Origin: Acidobacteriota bacterium
GTDB lineage: Bacteria; Acidobacteriota; Blastocatellia; RBC074
Assembly: GCA_016710075.1 (NCBI GenBank)
Contig: JADJLO010000011.1
Coordinates: 1 to 64,000, forward strand
Direction: 5' to 3'
DNA: 64,000 bases
Shown: in pieces, positions 18,883 through 27,658 of the stretch
Layout of the letters: each line of letters begins with the position of its first letter
How positions within the stretch are numbered: position 1 is the stretch's first letter
Notes under the pieces: model-generated
Database searches by the model: none
Seen by the model: only the letters and a program-made list of their open reading frames with translations
What the model was told of the DNA's origin: nothing
Made by a program: the position numbers and the translations under genes

Positions 18883-19617
18883 TTGATCGACTCTGATTGG
18901 CTATCTTCACATTCAGGCTTGATCCTGAGCTTACAGGATCAGGTTCTACAGCAGAACAGCAGCAGTCTGACCATGCTGGTTTTCCGGGCAAGTCCCATTG
19001 CCAAGTTCGTTCTGCTGATACTTCTGATTTTTTCTGTTGTTTCATGGGCCATAATCTTTTCCAAATCCAGGTCCACGAAAAAAATCCGGCAGCAAAATGA
19101 AGAGTTTTTCACGATATTTGAACAAAGCAATCGCTGGGCGGAGATTTATTCCCGGACGACATCTCTTAATGAAAGCCCTGTGAGAAATGTTTTTCTCGCG
19201 GCTAACAAAGAGCTTCAAAAGCAGAAAATATTGAATCTGGATGCGGTTGGACGAAGCATGCAGAGTGCAGCGATAACGGAGACAACCAAACTCGAAAAAA
19301 ACCTGGGCTGGTTGGCGTCGACGGCCTCAGCCTCGCCGTTCATCGGTCTTTTTGGTACGGTGGTAGGCATCATTATTGCGTTTCAAGGGCTCAGTCAGGC
19401 CGCCACCGCCTCGATTCAGGCCGTGGCCCCGGGCATTGCCGAAGCATTGATTGCGACGGCAGCAGGAATAGCAGCAGCAGTTCCTGCCGTGCTCGCTTAC
19501 AATCATTTCCTTAATATTGTCAGAACTCTGGCGGCTGAGATGGACAGTTTTTCCATGAATTTATTGAATTTCATCGAACGTGAGGCGGCGTCAACACAGG
19601 TCTCGACGATGAATTGA
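18883..19617 (+). CDS. tolQ: Tol-Pal system inner-membrane proton channel TolQ
   Basis: MotA/TolQ/ExbB-family protein of 244 residues. With TolR it forms the proton-driven motor that powers outer-membrane constriction and lipid homeostasis. Three transmembrane segments are visible: about 40-60 (AKFVLLILLIFSVVSWAII), about 145-170 (the GLFGTVVGIIIAF region) and about 185-207. The conserved GLFGTVVGI and the Ala/Gly-rich third helix support the call. The start is TTG at 18883 with GGAGA upstream. Identity as TolQ rather than ExbB rests on the following tolR, tolB and pal. Confidence 0.94.
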   Translation: MIDSDWLSSHSGLILSLQDQVLQQNSSSLTMLVFRASPIAKFVLLILLIFSVVSWAIIFSKSRSTKKIRQQNEEFFTIFEQSNRWAEIYSRTTSLNESPVRNVFLAANKELQKQKILNLDAVGRSMQSAAITETTKLEKNLGWLASTASASPFIGLFGTVVGIIIAFQGLSQAATASIQAVAPGIAEALIATAAGIAAAVPAVLAYNHFLNIVRTLAAEMDSFSMNLLNFIEREAASTQVSTMN

Positions 19618-19652
19618 AATACTTTCAGCTATCAAGGAAGAGGGCGATCAAG

Positions 19653-20081
19653 ATGGCTTTCACCAATAGAAACGGTCGTACCCAGACGGCATTATCGGAG
19701 ATCAACGTAACCCCGCTGGTTGATGTCATGCTCGTGCTTCTGGTGATCTTTATGGTCACTGCTCCGATACTGCAAACAGGGATCCAGATCAACCTGCCCA
19801 AAACGCGCGAAGCAAAATCCGAAGAAGCGCCAAACACAGCAATAATCATCTCGATCGACAAGGATGGTGCGATCTATTTCAATGGCGGCAGCGAGCGAAA
19901 AGCGGTTAATGTCAACGATCTTCCTGAACTTCTTGAGCGACGGCTGGCCCTCACCAGTGACAGGAAAGTGTATCTTCGCGGAGATGGGGACACTCCATAC
20001 AGGGTGATAGCCTATGTTCTGGATCAGGCTAAAAAGGCTAAGGCCAATGTCAGCCTCGTGACTGAACCGATAAAGAAATAA
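19653..20081 (+). CDS. tolR: Tol-Pal system protein TolR
   Basis: ExbD/TolR-family protein of about 142 residues. One transmembrane helix at about 20-42 carries the proton-carrying Asp24 (TPLVDVMLVLLVIFMV). The periplasmic domain ends VYLRGDGDTPY and DQAKKAKANVSLVTEP, typical of the family. I choose the ATG at 19653, with AGGAAGAGG upstream. A TTG at 19614 would overlap the tolQ stop and add 13 residues. It is translated directly after tolQ. Confidence 0.94.
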   Translation: MAFTNRNGRTQTALSEINVTPLVDVMLVLLVIFMVTAPILQTGIQINLPKTREAKSEEAPNTAIIISIDKDGAIYFNGGSERKAVNVNDLPELLERRLALTSDRKVYLRGDGDTPYRVIAYVLDQAKKAKANVSLVTEPIKK

Positions 20082-20097
20082 TCAATCTGGTTGAAAA

Positions 20098-20922
20098 GTG
20101 AATCTGGACCAGCGATTCGGTACAATTTTATCGATAGTGTTGCATCTCGCCATTCTGACGGCGACGGCTTTCATTTTTCGAAACCCGCTCAGCAGTCAAA
20201 TAGTTGCCGCCGGTGAGGGGCAGGGAAACGGGGAATCGGCGATCGAAGTGGGGCTTGTAGATGCGACGCATCTGGGATTTGCGCTCCCCCGGACGGTTTC
20301 GTTTATCGGGAACGAGTCTGGTGTCTCCAATAATCAGATTCTGGAGGCCGAAAAAAGGACAGAGGAAGAAGCTGAGATTTTACCCTCGGAGAATGTCAAG
20401 AGACCCCGAGAGCAGAACCCTGCTGTGATCACAGAGCGGCCCGTGGCCAATCAGAATGAACAACTGGTTGCCAAAAAACCGCTTCAGGGCGGGTCGGCAA
20501 ATACGAGTATAGAAGTTGGAAGAAGCTTTGGTTCCAGTGTTCCTGCAATGACTGGAGGGATTGGAGTCGGGCCTGGGGCCGGAACCAACTCTGGCGCAAC
20601 CGGCGTTCCAGGTGGATCCGAATATGGACGGCGTATTCAGATGATACTTAGCCGGAATTATAATCCCCCGGCAATCGGCGATGTCGGCGAAACTCAGTAT
20701 GTAGTCGTACAGATGCGAATAGCCAGAGACGGCAGGATTCTGTCACTGGAAAACGGCCGCCTGTCAACCGCATATGTCAAGAAACGCAGCCGGAATGATT
20801 TGATTAATTTCGCAGCTGAGAGAGCCATCATCGCATCGAGCCCCCTGCCGCCGTTTCCCAATGGATTTCTGATCGGGGCGCAGGAGGCGATTGCTGAAAT
20901 CTGGTTTCGTTACCCTAAGTAA
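20098..20922 (+). CDS. tolA: TolA-like / TonB C-terminal energy transducer
   Basis: The 274-residue protein occupies the tolA position between tolR and tolB. One N-terminal transmembrane helix (about 9-30, with the conserved SxxLH-type stretch ILSIVLHLAILTATAF) is followed by a periplasmic linker and a C-terminal TonB/TolA-like domain at about 180-272 (QYVVVQMRIARDGRI, FAAERAIIASSPLPPFP). The linker is unusual: instead of the long Ala/Lys coiled coil of E. coli TolA it has a Glu-rich part and a Gly-rich stretch (GGIGVGPGAGTNSG). The start is GTG at 20098. It presumably links the TolQR motor to TolB and Pal. Confidence 0.82.
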   Translation: MNLDQRFGTILSIVLHLAILTATAFIFRNPLSSQIVAAGEGQGNGESAIEVGLVDATHLGFALPRTVSFIGNESGVSNNQILEAEKRTEEEAEILPSENVKRPREQNPAVITERPVANQNEQLVAKKPLQGGSANTSIEVGRSFGSSVPAMTGGIGVGPGAGTNSGATGVPGGSEYGRRIQMILSRNYNPPAIGDVGETQYVVVQMRIARDGRILSLENGRLSTAYVKKRSRNDLINFAAERAIIASSPLPPFPNGFLIGAQEAIAEIWFRYPK

Positions 20923-20943
20923 TAACGCTCGTTTGGAGAAGTA

Positions 20944-22260
20944 ATGAAAAAAGGGATTCTGGTTTCGACCATATTATTGTTAATTGTTGGATCATCGGCA
21001 TTTCTTTTTCCGGTTGATGCTACCCTCGATATTCAGAATCCGGCATCTCAAACCCAGGATGAATTGAGACGTCAATTGGGAACGATTATCGTGACGCCTG
21101 GAGCGGGACCTTCGCTTGCAGTGGCCGATTTTCAGGCGAGATCAACAAATGTGGATCAGGCCCTTGCCATGTTCAATGAGACTGTCTGGAGGGATTTGAA
21201 ATTTGCGAGTGTGGCCAATATTGTTGGAAAGAGTTTGTATCCCAAAACGCGATTGGCCGATCCCTCAGGGCTTCGTTTTGAAGAGTGGGGAAATGAGCCG
21301 GTAAAAGCCGATTATGTTGTCTTCGGGAGCCTGACAGGCAATACCGAAGCCCAGGGTTTCTTGTATGACATGAAGACCAGGCAGCAGTTGCTGACGGCGA
21401 GGTTGAGTGGAGATGCCAGAAACATGGCTCATCAGTTGGCGGATCAGATCATCAAGCTTCTAACCGGCGTCGACGGCATCGCTTTATCGAAGATTGCATA
21501 CATTCACAATCGTGAAGTCTATGTCATGGATTACGACGGATACGGCTCAAGGGCGTTTACTCGAGACGGGTCGATCGCTCTTTTCCCGGCCTGGTCTACA
21601 GACGGCAGGAAACTGGCATATGTCTCTTACCGCAATGGCTATCCGAACATTGTAATCAGGGGAGAGGATGGTCTGATAATCGGGTCGACCCAGTTCAAAG
21701 GCACTACCACCTCGCCATCGATATCGCCGAACGGCTCTCTGGCATTTTCATCGAGCAAGGATGGGGATTCGATGGAAATATACGTCGCCAATGGCGATGG
21801 TTCGAACGCCCGCAAGCTCACCAGAACCAGAAATTCAGTGAACATCTCACCCAGATGGAATCCCAGGACCGGTCGCGAGCTTGCCTTCATTTCGGACCGC
21901 GGCGGCTCTCCGCAAATTTATCTGATAGGCGCCGATGGCACCAATGAAAGGGCCATCTTGAGTCTCGGCGGGCAAATGGATTCCCCTGCATGGTCTCCTG
22001 ATGGGCGTTTCATCGCTTTTACATGGGACGGTGGAGGCGGCACATTCAACATATATATGGCTGATGTGGCCTCGGGACAAGTGTTAAGACTGACTCGTGA
22101 GGGAAGAAATGAGAATCCGGCATGGTCCCCTGACAGCAGGCACATAGCATTTCAATCAAACCGAACCGGACGCTGGGAGATCTGGGCGATGCATATTGAC
22201 GGAAGTGAACCACGACAATTGACGCTCAATGGCGGGCGTTCTCCATCATGGGCATATTGA
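20944..22260 (+). CDS. tolB: Tol-Pal system periplasmic beta-propeller TolB
   Basis: TolB of 438 residues with a signal peptide. The N-terminal alpha/beta domain (about 40-175) is followed by a six-bladed propeller of WD40-like/PD40 repeats. Blades show the pattern PAWSTDGRKLAYVS, SPAWSPDGRFIAFTW and PAWSPDSRHIAFQS, each followed by an IYL/IYM/IWA strand. Known TolB binds Pal and the TolA C-terminus. It is preceded by GGAGAAGTA and sits 21 bases after the tolA-like gene. Confidence 0.96.
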   Translation: MKKGILVSTILLLIVGSSAFLFPVDATLDIQNPASQTQDELRRQLGTIIVTPGAGPSLAVADFQARSTNVDQALAMFNETVWRDLKFASVANIVGKSLYPKTRLADPSGLRFEEWGNEPVKADYVVFGSLTGNTEAQGFLYDMKTRQQLLTARLSGDARNMAHQLADQIIKLLTGVDGIALSKIAYIHNREVYVMDYDGYGSRAFTRDGSIALFPAWSTDGRKLAYVSYRNGYPNIVIRGEDGLIIGSTQFKGTTTSPSISPNGSLAFSSSKDGDSMEIYVANGDGSNARKLTRTRNSVNISPRWNPRTGRELAFISDRGGSPQIYLIGADGTNERAILSLGGQMDSPAWSPDGRFIAFTWDGGGGTFNIYMADVASGQVLRLTREGRNENPAWSPDSRHIAFQSNRTGRWEIWAMHIDGSEPRQLTLNGGRSPSWAY

Positions 22261-22324
22261 TCAACCGAAATGGAATCTTCACGCAGTCTTTGATTAAAGC
22301 TATTTTCAAGGAGAAAAATAAATA

Positions 22325-23311
22325 ATGAATAGTACATTACGCTCATCCTTATTGCTTTCACTGTGCACTCTCGTCGCAGTCTTTCTTTCGGCCTGTGCGC
22401 CGCCAACAGCGAGGATCAAAGTATCCAGAAACGAGATCAAGACTGGTGACCCCGTGACGGTCAGTTGGGAGACAAAGAACGCCAGGACGATTGAACTTAA
22501 TGGTGAAAAGGTGGAAAAGATAGGCGCCAGGACTGTTTCACCAAAAGATACGACAAGTTTTGAGATTGCGGCCAAAAGCGGAAAGAAAGAAGCGAGAGAT
22601 AAAGCGACTGTCAGGGTTGACTCGACCAAAGCTGTGGCGCCCGCAGTTACCCTCCGCGCCGAGCCGAGCGCAATTGAGCGTGGTCAGAACACCATTTTGA
22701 AGTGGTCGACAGATAATGCAAAGATAGTGACCATCTCAGGTCTTGGCGAGGTTCCCGCATCCGGCAGCAGGGAGATCAGTCCCAGAGTCTCAACGACATA
22801 CACCGCATCCGCCCTTGGTGAAGGCGGCAACGCTACTGCCAGCACTCGGGTAACGGTGACGGATCCGGCGGGTCCCCCGATGGCTGAAAGACCTCGGACG
22901 ACGACAAAGACCGAGATTGCCCCGGCTGTTGCCGACCAATTCAGAAACCTTCTCAAAGCGGTCTTTTTCGATTACAACAAATCCGATATCAGGTCCACCG
23001 AGCAGGAAAAACTCCGTCGAATCGCGGACTGGCTGAATCTGGATCGAAATAAATCAATAGTTTTTCGGGTTGAGGGGAACTGTGATCCGAGAGGAACATC
23101 GGAGTATAATCTCGGACTTGGCGATCGACGAACGCGAGCCATCAAGGATTTTCTTGTCAGCCTTGGGGTCGATCCCGGCAGGATTGAGACAGCAAGCTAC
23201 GGGTCGGAAAAATCTCAGGGCTCCGATGAAGGCTCAACAAATACGCCACCATCGTGGGCATTTGACAGGCGAGCCGATTTTATCTACCTCAGAGGCGGCG
23301 ATCAGCCCTGA
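22325..23311 (+). CDS. pal: Peptidoglycan-associated lipoprotein Pal with two extra Ig-like domains
   Basis: A 328-residue outer-membrane lipoprotein. The lipobox FLSAC is at about residue 24. The C-terminal OmpA-like domain (about 205-325) has VFFDYNKSDIR, VEGNCDPRGTSEYNLGLGDRRT and ASYGSEK, the peptidoglycan-binding Pal signature. Between lipobox and OmpA domain lie two similar beta-sandwich units of about 75 residues (VSRNEIKTGDPVTVSWETKNA and LRAEPSAIERGQNTILKWST). E. coli Pal, about half this length, lacks them. The second unit ends in TTYTASALGEGGNATA. They may lengthen the tether or bind TolB. Gene order supports Pal over a generic OmpA lipoprotein. Confidence 0.92.
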   Translation: MNSTLRSSLLLSLCTLVAVFLSACAPPTARIKVSRNEIKTGDPVTVSWETKNARTIELNGEKVEKIGARTVSPKDTTSFEIAAKSGKKEARDKATVRVDSTKAVAPAVTLRAEPSAIERGQNTILKWSTDNAKIVTISGLGEVPASGSREISPRVSTTYTASALGEGGNATASTRVTVTDPAGPPMAERPRTTTKTEIAPAVADQFRNLLKAVFFDYNKSDIRSTEQEKLRRIADWLNLDRNKSIVFRVEGNCDPRGTSEYNLGLGDRRTRAIKDFLVSLGVDPGRIETASYGSEKSQGSDEGSTNTPPSWAFDRRADFIYLRGGDQP

Positions 23312-23341
23312 TAAAACCTTTTTCCTCCTTTTGTGATATTG

Positions 23342-23367
23342 GCAGGGGGCCGATTGACGCCCCCTGC
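23342..23367. repeat. GC-rich hairpin between pal and cpoB
   Basis: A perfect 9-bp inverted repeat has arms GCAGGGGGC and GCCCCCTGC around an 8-base loop. No T-run follows, so it may attenuate transcription or protect mRNA ends rather than act as a full terminator. Confidence 0.6.
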
Positions 23368-23408
23368 GACACTGCTTTCAACTGTTCCATCTACGTATTT
23401 CAAAAACC

Positions 23409-24281
23409 ATGAGACGACAAATCTTTTTTTTGCTGACGCTGACTATCATCTGCATGCCACACTTTTTCTCTGCACGGGTCATGGCTCAAAGCAAGGATCA
23501 GAAGGAGAAGATTGATCGAATGGCAGTCCAGTTGGAAGAGATGAAAACTGAAATGGTGCTGCTCCAGAGGCAGGTCCAATCGATGCAGGACACTTTCAAC
23601 AAGACAAACGGTGAACTTAACACTCTGATCGTCCAGATGAGCGACAATATCTCGGCGATTCGCCGCGCCCAGTCTTCAATATCTACAAATACCAATGACA
23701 CTGCGTCTCAGGTCGCCGCAATGGGAGAAAGACTGACCGCTACTAATCAGAGAATGGAAAGGCTGTCTGAACAATTCGCCCAGCTTAAGAAGGTGATTGA
23801 AGATATTCCAAAAATGCCTACCTTCTCACAGATTACTCCTGGGAATGCCGAACAGCTATTCGCCGCGGCTTACAGTGATTTCTCAAGGGGGAATTTTCAA
23901 CTGGCCTTGTCGGAATTCAGGCAGTATGTGGAAATCTACCCCGGTTCCGAACTTGCTGATAATGCCCAGTACTGGGTTGGTGAGATTTTTTATGGCGAGA
24001 AAAAGCTTGAAGAGGCGGCCGCTGAATTCGATAAAGTAAGCACGCTCAATCCGAATGGCGATAAGACATCGCCGGCTCAATACAAACGAGCAACCATTCT
24101 TCTTGAACTGGGCAAAAAGGATGAAGCGATCAATCAATTTCTGTTACTGATCAAGAATAACCCAAAGTCGAATGAATCGGCCCTCGCCACTCAGCAATTG
24201 CAGCAGATTGCACCCGAAGCTTTGTTGCCTCCTGTTCAACCGGGTGCCGAGAAGCCTGTCAGACGGCCAAAGAAGCCATGA
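23409..24281 (+). CDS. cpoB: Cell division coordinator CpoB (YbgF)
   Basis: A 290-residue periplasmic protein with a signal peptide (cleavage near VMAQ). A coiled coil at about 35-135 (LEEMKTEMVLLQRQVQ) is followed by YbgF-type TPRs at about 145-270, with the typical AEQLFAAAYSDFSRGNFQLA start and NAQYWVGEIFYGEKK. CpoB coordinates peptidoglycan synthesis with Tol-driven outer-membrane constriction. It is last in the tol-pal operon, where ybgF normally sits. Confidence 0.93.
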   Translation: MRRQIFFLLTLTIICMPHFFSARVMAQSKDQKEKIDRMAVQLEEMKTEMVLLQRQVQSMQDTFNKTNGELNTLIVQMSDNISAIRRAQSSISTNTNDTASQVAAMGERLTATNQRMERLSEQFAQLKKVIEDIPKMPTFSQITPGNAEQLFAAAYSDFSRGNFQLALSEFRQYVEIYPGSELADNAQYWVGEIFYGEKKLEEAAAEFDKVSTLNPNGDKTSPAQYKRATILLELGKKDEAINQFLLLIKNNPKSNESALATQQLQQIAPEALLPPVQPGAEKPVRRPKKP

Positions 24282-24292
24282 TTTGCTAATTG

Positions 24293-24338
24293 ACAACAGT
24301 GACCGTCCCCACCTGCTCAGGAGAAGAATCACTGTTGT
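24293..24338 (+). terminator. Hairpin after the tol-pal operon
   Basis: A perfect 10-bp inverted repeat has arms ACAACAGTGA at 24293-24302 and TCACTGTTGT at 24329-24338, starting 11 bases after the cpoB stop. The loop is 26 bases and no T-run follows, so termination is only a possibility. Confidence 0.45.
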
Positions 24339-24489
24339 GTTCGAATCTTCAGTACCAGGAATTTCAATGCAGCCGTTAACAGGGTAATAATGGAGCCAAT
24401 GACGATTGTCTTCTCTGACCAGTTCTTCAGTCCGCTGTTGAATAATATAGCCCCGTACCAGAAGCTGGTTCTATATCGAGAAGCAATGC

Positions 24490-24520
24490 CATAGCAGCGG
24501 AGATGATCTCCGCTGCTATG
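24490..24520. terminator. Perfect 31-base palindrome between convergent genes
   Basis: Arms CATAGCAGCGGAGAT and ATCTCCGCTGCTATG flank a single central G. It lies 10 bases beyond the stop of the minus-strand Cys-rich gene and about 210 bases beyond cpoB. A T-run is lacking; a strong hairpin or a protein-binding dyad are both possible. Confidence 0.55.
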
Positions 24521-24529
24521 AAAGGCGCC

Positions 24530-26112
24530 TTATAATCTTCCGCATGTATGAGTAGTGGAATGCTTGTAAACCCAGACCGCCTCGCCGTTCAAATGGACAC
24601 TCAAACCTTGATTGTTTCCGCCAATGCTGATGCTGCTTGAGCAGAATAGTCCGAGGAGGCAATTCTTGACGTCAAAGGCGACAATTGCCGAACAAACCGG
24701 AGGGGAGTTGTTTCCGTTTACATATCCTGTTGCCGAAGCCGTTCTTTTTTCGATATAAGGAATCACGTGGCTGAACGAGAGCAATCCACCTGGAAAGAAC
24801 TGGCCTATCACCGTTCCTCTGTCCCATCCATCGACATCGAGAAAATTAGTGTCGCAAACTGCCGAGCAGTTCCGGGAGACACGGCAGTAGCTCTGCAGTG
24901 AGGATCTTCCGGAATGCGATCCAAGGATATGCCCCGAATCAGCGGAATCATTGAATTGGACCGGGTCGGCATAATAGGTTTCTTCAGAACAATCACCATT
25001 CGTCTGATCGCCGGACCCGCCTCCACCACCTCCAGAACCACCGTCATAGCCGCCACCACCACCGCCCCCCAGCCCCCGCCGGAAGAGCATACTGGCAAGA
25101 AGTCGTAGAGCCAGGTATAACGATAGTCAACGCAGCAATCGGCGAGGGAGTATGAGCCTGCTGGACAGCATATTCCGCTTCTATCGCAGAGATCTGAATT
25201 ACCGCCGCTCCCATCCCTGAAATAACCGAGCAATGAGCCATTTCCAGTGGGCTCGAAATGGCCGGGATCATCAGGGTTCAGCAGGTTAGTCGCTTCATTC
25301 ATCTCTTCATGTTCGATCATTGATTCAGTTTGACGATCCTCAAAATGGCTGTTGGCGGTTCGAATTCCGCGTCCGTCATTCCTGGTGTTTCGATTGTTGA
25401 TGGATGATCGTCTGACGGCGCCGAATGGCGGTCTCTTCTCATTGAGCACCCTCGTCATGGTGCCGCCCGCGCCCATTATCAGATCGAATATTTCGATGCG
25501 GGGCTCGAGGCTCGATTCCGGAGGCGTGTGATAAATGGCAAGGGCCTTGTAGAAAAGCTCTTTTCCCTGAAATCTGACCAGAACATCATAGGATGTGTAC
25601 TTCTGAACATCGGCATAATCAGGGCCGCCGATCTTGATGAATTGCTTGATGGTCATGTTTTCCGGCATCGAGAATACTCCCGATTTCCATTGCGCCTCAT
25701 AACCCACGTATTCATCCTTCGAGTCGTTAATCGTCTTGATATGAGGGGTCAGCTGAATTACCTCTCCCGCCGGCATGGTGATCATATCCGCGTAATTTCT
25801 ATGGTCTATTTCCGACAATGAGCCGGTGTGCAAATTCGATATTTCGACCTTGATATCGTCGGTTGCCTGATTGTAGATTTTATCCCGGGATACGGTATTC
25901 CTGTTTGCGGCCATGTTGAAAAACATTAATTTGATGTAGGCGCGTCTGACCAGTTCGTCCTCCTGAATCCCCGGATTTACCAGGTCTGGAGGGTGAACGT
26001 CAAATTTGTCAATCGGCTCCTGGCTGAGCCCCCAGACATTCAGAAATAAGATTGAAATCAGCAGCATGGCTGATTTCAACAGAGTATCTTTTCCGGATTT
26101 ATGATTGATCAT
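24530..26112 (-). CDS. Secreted Gly/Cys-rich protein of unknown function, frameshifted
   Basis: The restored protein is about 527 residues with a signal peptide ending near VWGLSQ. The N-terminal 220 residues are an unknown mixed domain (VHPPDLVNPGIQEDELVRRAY). A hydrophilic linker follows, then a C-terminal region with about 14 cysteines and a Gly-rich stretch (YDGGSGGGGGGSG). The first frame runs into unrelated sequence at the Gly run. One more base in the C6 run at 25065-25070 keeps SSGGG-GGGGG in one frame to the stop at 24530. A DsbA-like gene lies upstream on the same strand, so disulphide bonding of this protein is likely. I do not recognise the family. Confidence 0.65.
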
Positions 26113-26230
26113 TGAGATATCCTCCTTGTTTGTTTCTGTTGTTTCTGTTGATCATTTCGGGCCCTGGTAGAGAGCGGGTCAGGGAAATGTCCGAGTTCTT
26201 CGCGCGGTTTGTGTCAGGGGATGGCTGGTT

Positions 26231-27278
26231 TTACCTCTCGCCTGCCAATTGACGGTCAATAATCCTGCGGAATTCCGAGATATCCTGAGCGCCTCTGACC
26301 GGCCGGCCGTTGATGGTAAAGAATGGGGTGCCCTGGATCCCGATCTTCCTGCCTTCCTGAATGTTTTTCATGACCTGTTCTTTTGAGCGGCTTGACTCAA
26401 GGCAGGCGCTGAAATCCTTTGTCTCCAGTCCGATATCGCTGGCTATCTTCCTGAGTGATTCATCGGAGAGATTCTGGCTGTTGAATAACCGGTCATGATA
26501 TTCCCAGAATTTCCCCTTCTCGTCGGCGCAGACTGATGCCTGTGCGGCTTTGAAAGCATCGGGATGGTTTGAGAGAGGGAAATGTTTGAAGACGATCCGC
26601 ACCTTGCCGTCATAAAGCCTGGCCAGCTCCCTGACCGTTTCGCTTGCCCGTTTGCAGAAAGGGCACTGAAAATCAGAGAATTCAACGATGGTTACAGGGG
26701 ATGACGGGGAGCCTGAAGACGGTCCTTCGTCGCTGATTCTGATCAAGGGAGGTTCCGGTTCACTGAGATAAATTTCGACCCCGGTTCGGTTCCTCAGTTC
26801 CTGAAGCCTTGTTTGAAAGGTTTTGATCTTTATCTGGTTTTCCAGATCGAGCCGTAATCTTTCCTTCATCTCGTCCTCGGCGAGTCCCGTCTGCAGTGAA
26901 GTGGTCTCGCTGAATGCCTCTTCAATTTGTTTCTGGCTGATTGCGGAATCGGGCGATGACATGGATTTTCTCAGTTCATTGACACTGGTCCCAAGCCGCT
27001 TTGCCTCCTGTTCGAGCACCATCCGTGTGATCAGGCTGTTGAGCGCGTTTCGTCTGAGTTCATAAATCTGTTTTTGAAGGGTGAAAAGCTGTGCAGCGAT
27101 CTGGTCATCGACTTCATTGAAGGTGATGACTCTCTTGCCGTCGATGACGGCAACTTTATTTGATTTATCTGATTTATCTGATTTATCTGAAAGCTCGATG
27201 GACTGGGCATGTGCGAGGCGAGCAGCACGAAATCAGAATTGTCAGAATGGTCAATAATGGCCGGCTGTTTGAAGACAT
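26231..27278 (-). CDS. DsbA-family thiol oxidoreductase with SurA-like N-terminal region, frameshifted
   Basis: About 348 residues. The C-terminal thioredoxin fold of the DsbA/Thioredoxin_4 type starts PVTIVEFSDFQCPFC, with active-site CPFC, the insert YHDRLFNSQNLSDESL and the cis-Pro loop QGTPFFTINGRPV. The N-terminal 170 residues (VAVIDGKRVITFNEVDDQIAA, LRRNALNSLITRMVLEQEAKR) look like the helical SurA/trigger-factor-like part of peptidyl-prolyl isomerases, without the isomerase domain. The start is ATG at 27278 with GAGG upstream. The signal peptide (MSSNSRPLLTILTILIS) is in another frame; removing one base near 27218-27230 joins it to AHAQSIELSDK. It is probably periplasmic, introducing or isomerising disulphides. 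The next gene encodes a Cys-rich candidate substrate. Confidence 0.85.
27162..27188. repeat. Three tandem 9-bp repeats inside the DsbA-like gene
   Basis: GATTTATCT is repeated three times without interruption. On the coding strand it reads as the tripeptide Asp-Lys-Ser three times, just after the predicted signal peptide cleavage. The unit is a multiple of three, so copy number can change without breaking the frame. Confidence 0.8.
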
Positions 27279-27658
27279 TGGCTTTCCTCGATGATGGTTA
27301 TTAAGTTTTATTGGTTCAGGCTGAGGTGTCGAATGATTGCTCAAAAGGTGGATGGATGCAGGATCACGCCGGAGCTGATAACGGGCGGGCGTTCCCTCCA
27401 CGATGCCCGTCACTTTCAGGGCAGGCGAGATCCCCAACCATCCACCGGGGGCGCTGGCTCACAAATGGACAGATCATCTCCGACCTGGCCGCTTTTATCG
27501 GATATAAAGAGTGAGACAGCGTTATGAATGAGCGAGATACGGCTATTCACATCCGATCATCCGATGCTCACTTAATGAAGACGTTGCAAAAACACTCTTA
27601 TTCCAGCAACGCGAATTTTTTGAAGAAAGGCTGAATCAGCAAGCTGAAACGAGGGAGG
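27279..27658. other. Intergenic region without a recognised gene
   Basis: About 380 bases between two minus-strand genes. Open frames here show no recognisable protein pattern and no good ribosome-binding site. I saw no tRNA, strong hairpin or convincing promoter. It should contain the promoter of the DsbA-like gene. Confidence 0.4.

Noticed and set aside
18883..20081. ExbB/ExbD identity for the first two tol genes
   Set aside because: The following tolB, pal and cpoB genes fix the locus as Tol-Pal.
24325..24350. GTTCGAATC as a tRNA T-arm
   Set aside because: No acceptor stem, D-arm or anticodon arm fits around it.
27162..27188. Tandem 9-bp repeats as a CRISPR or VNTR
   Set aside because: There are no spacers and the repeat is coding, with units in frame.
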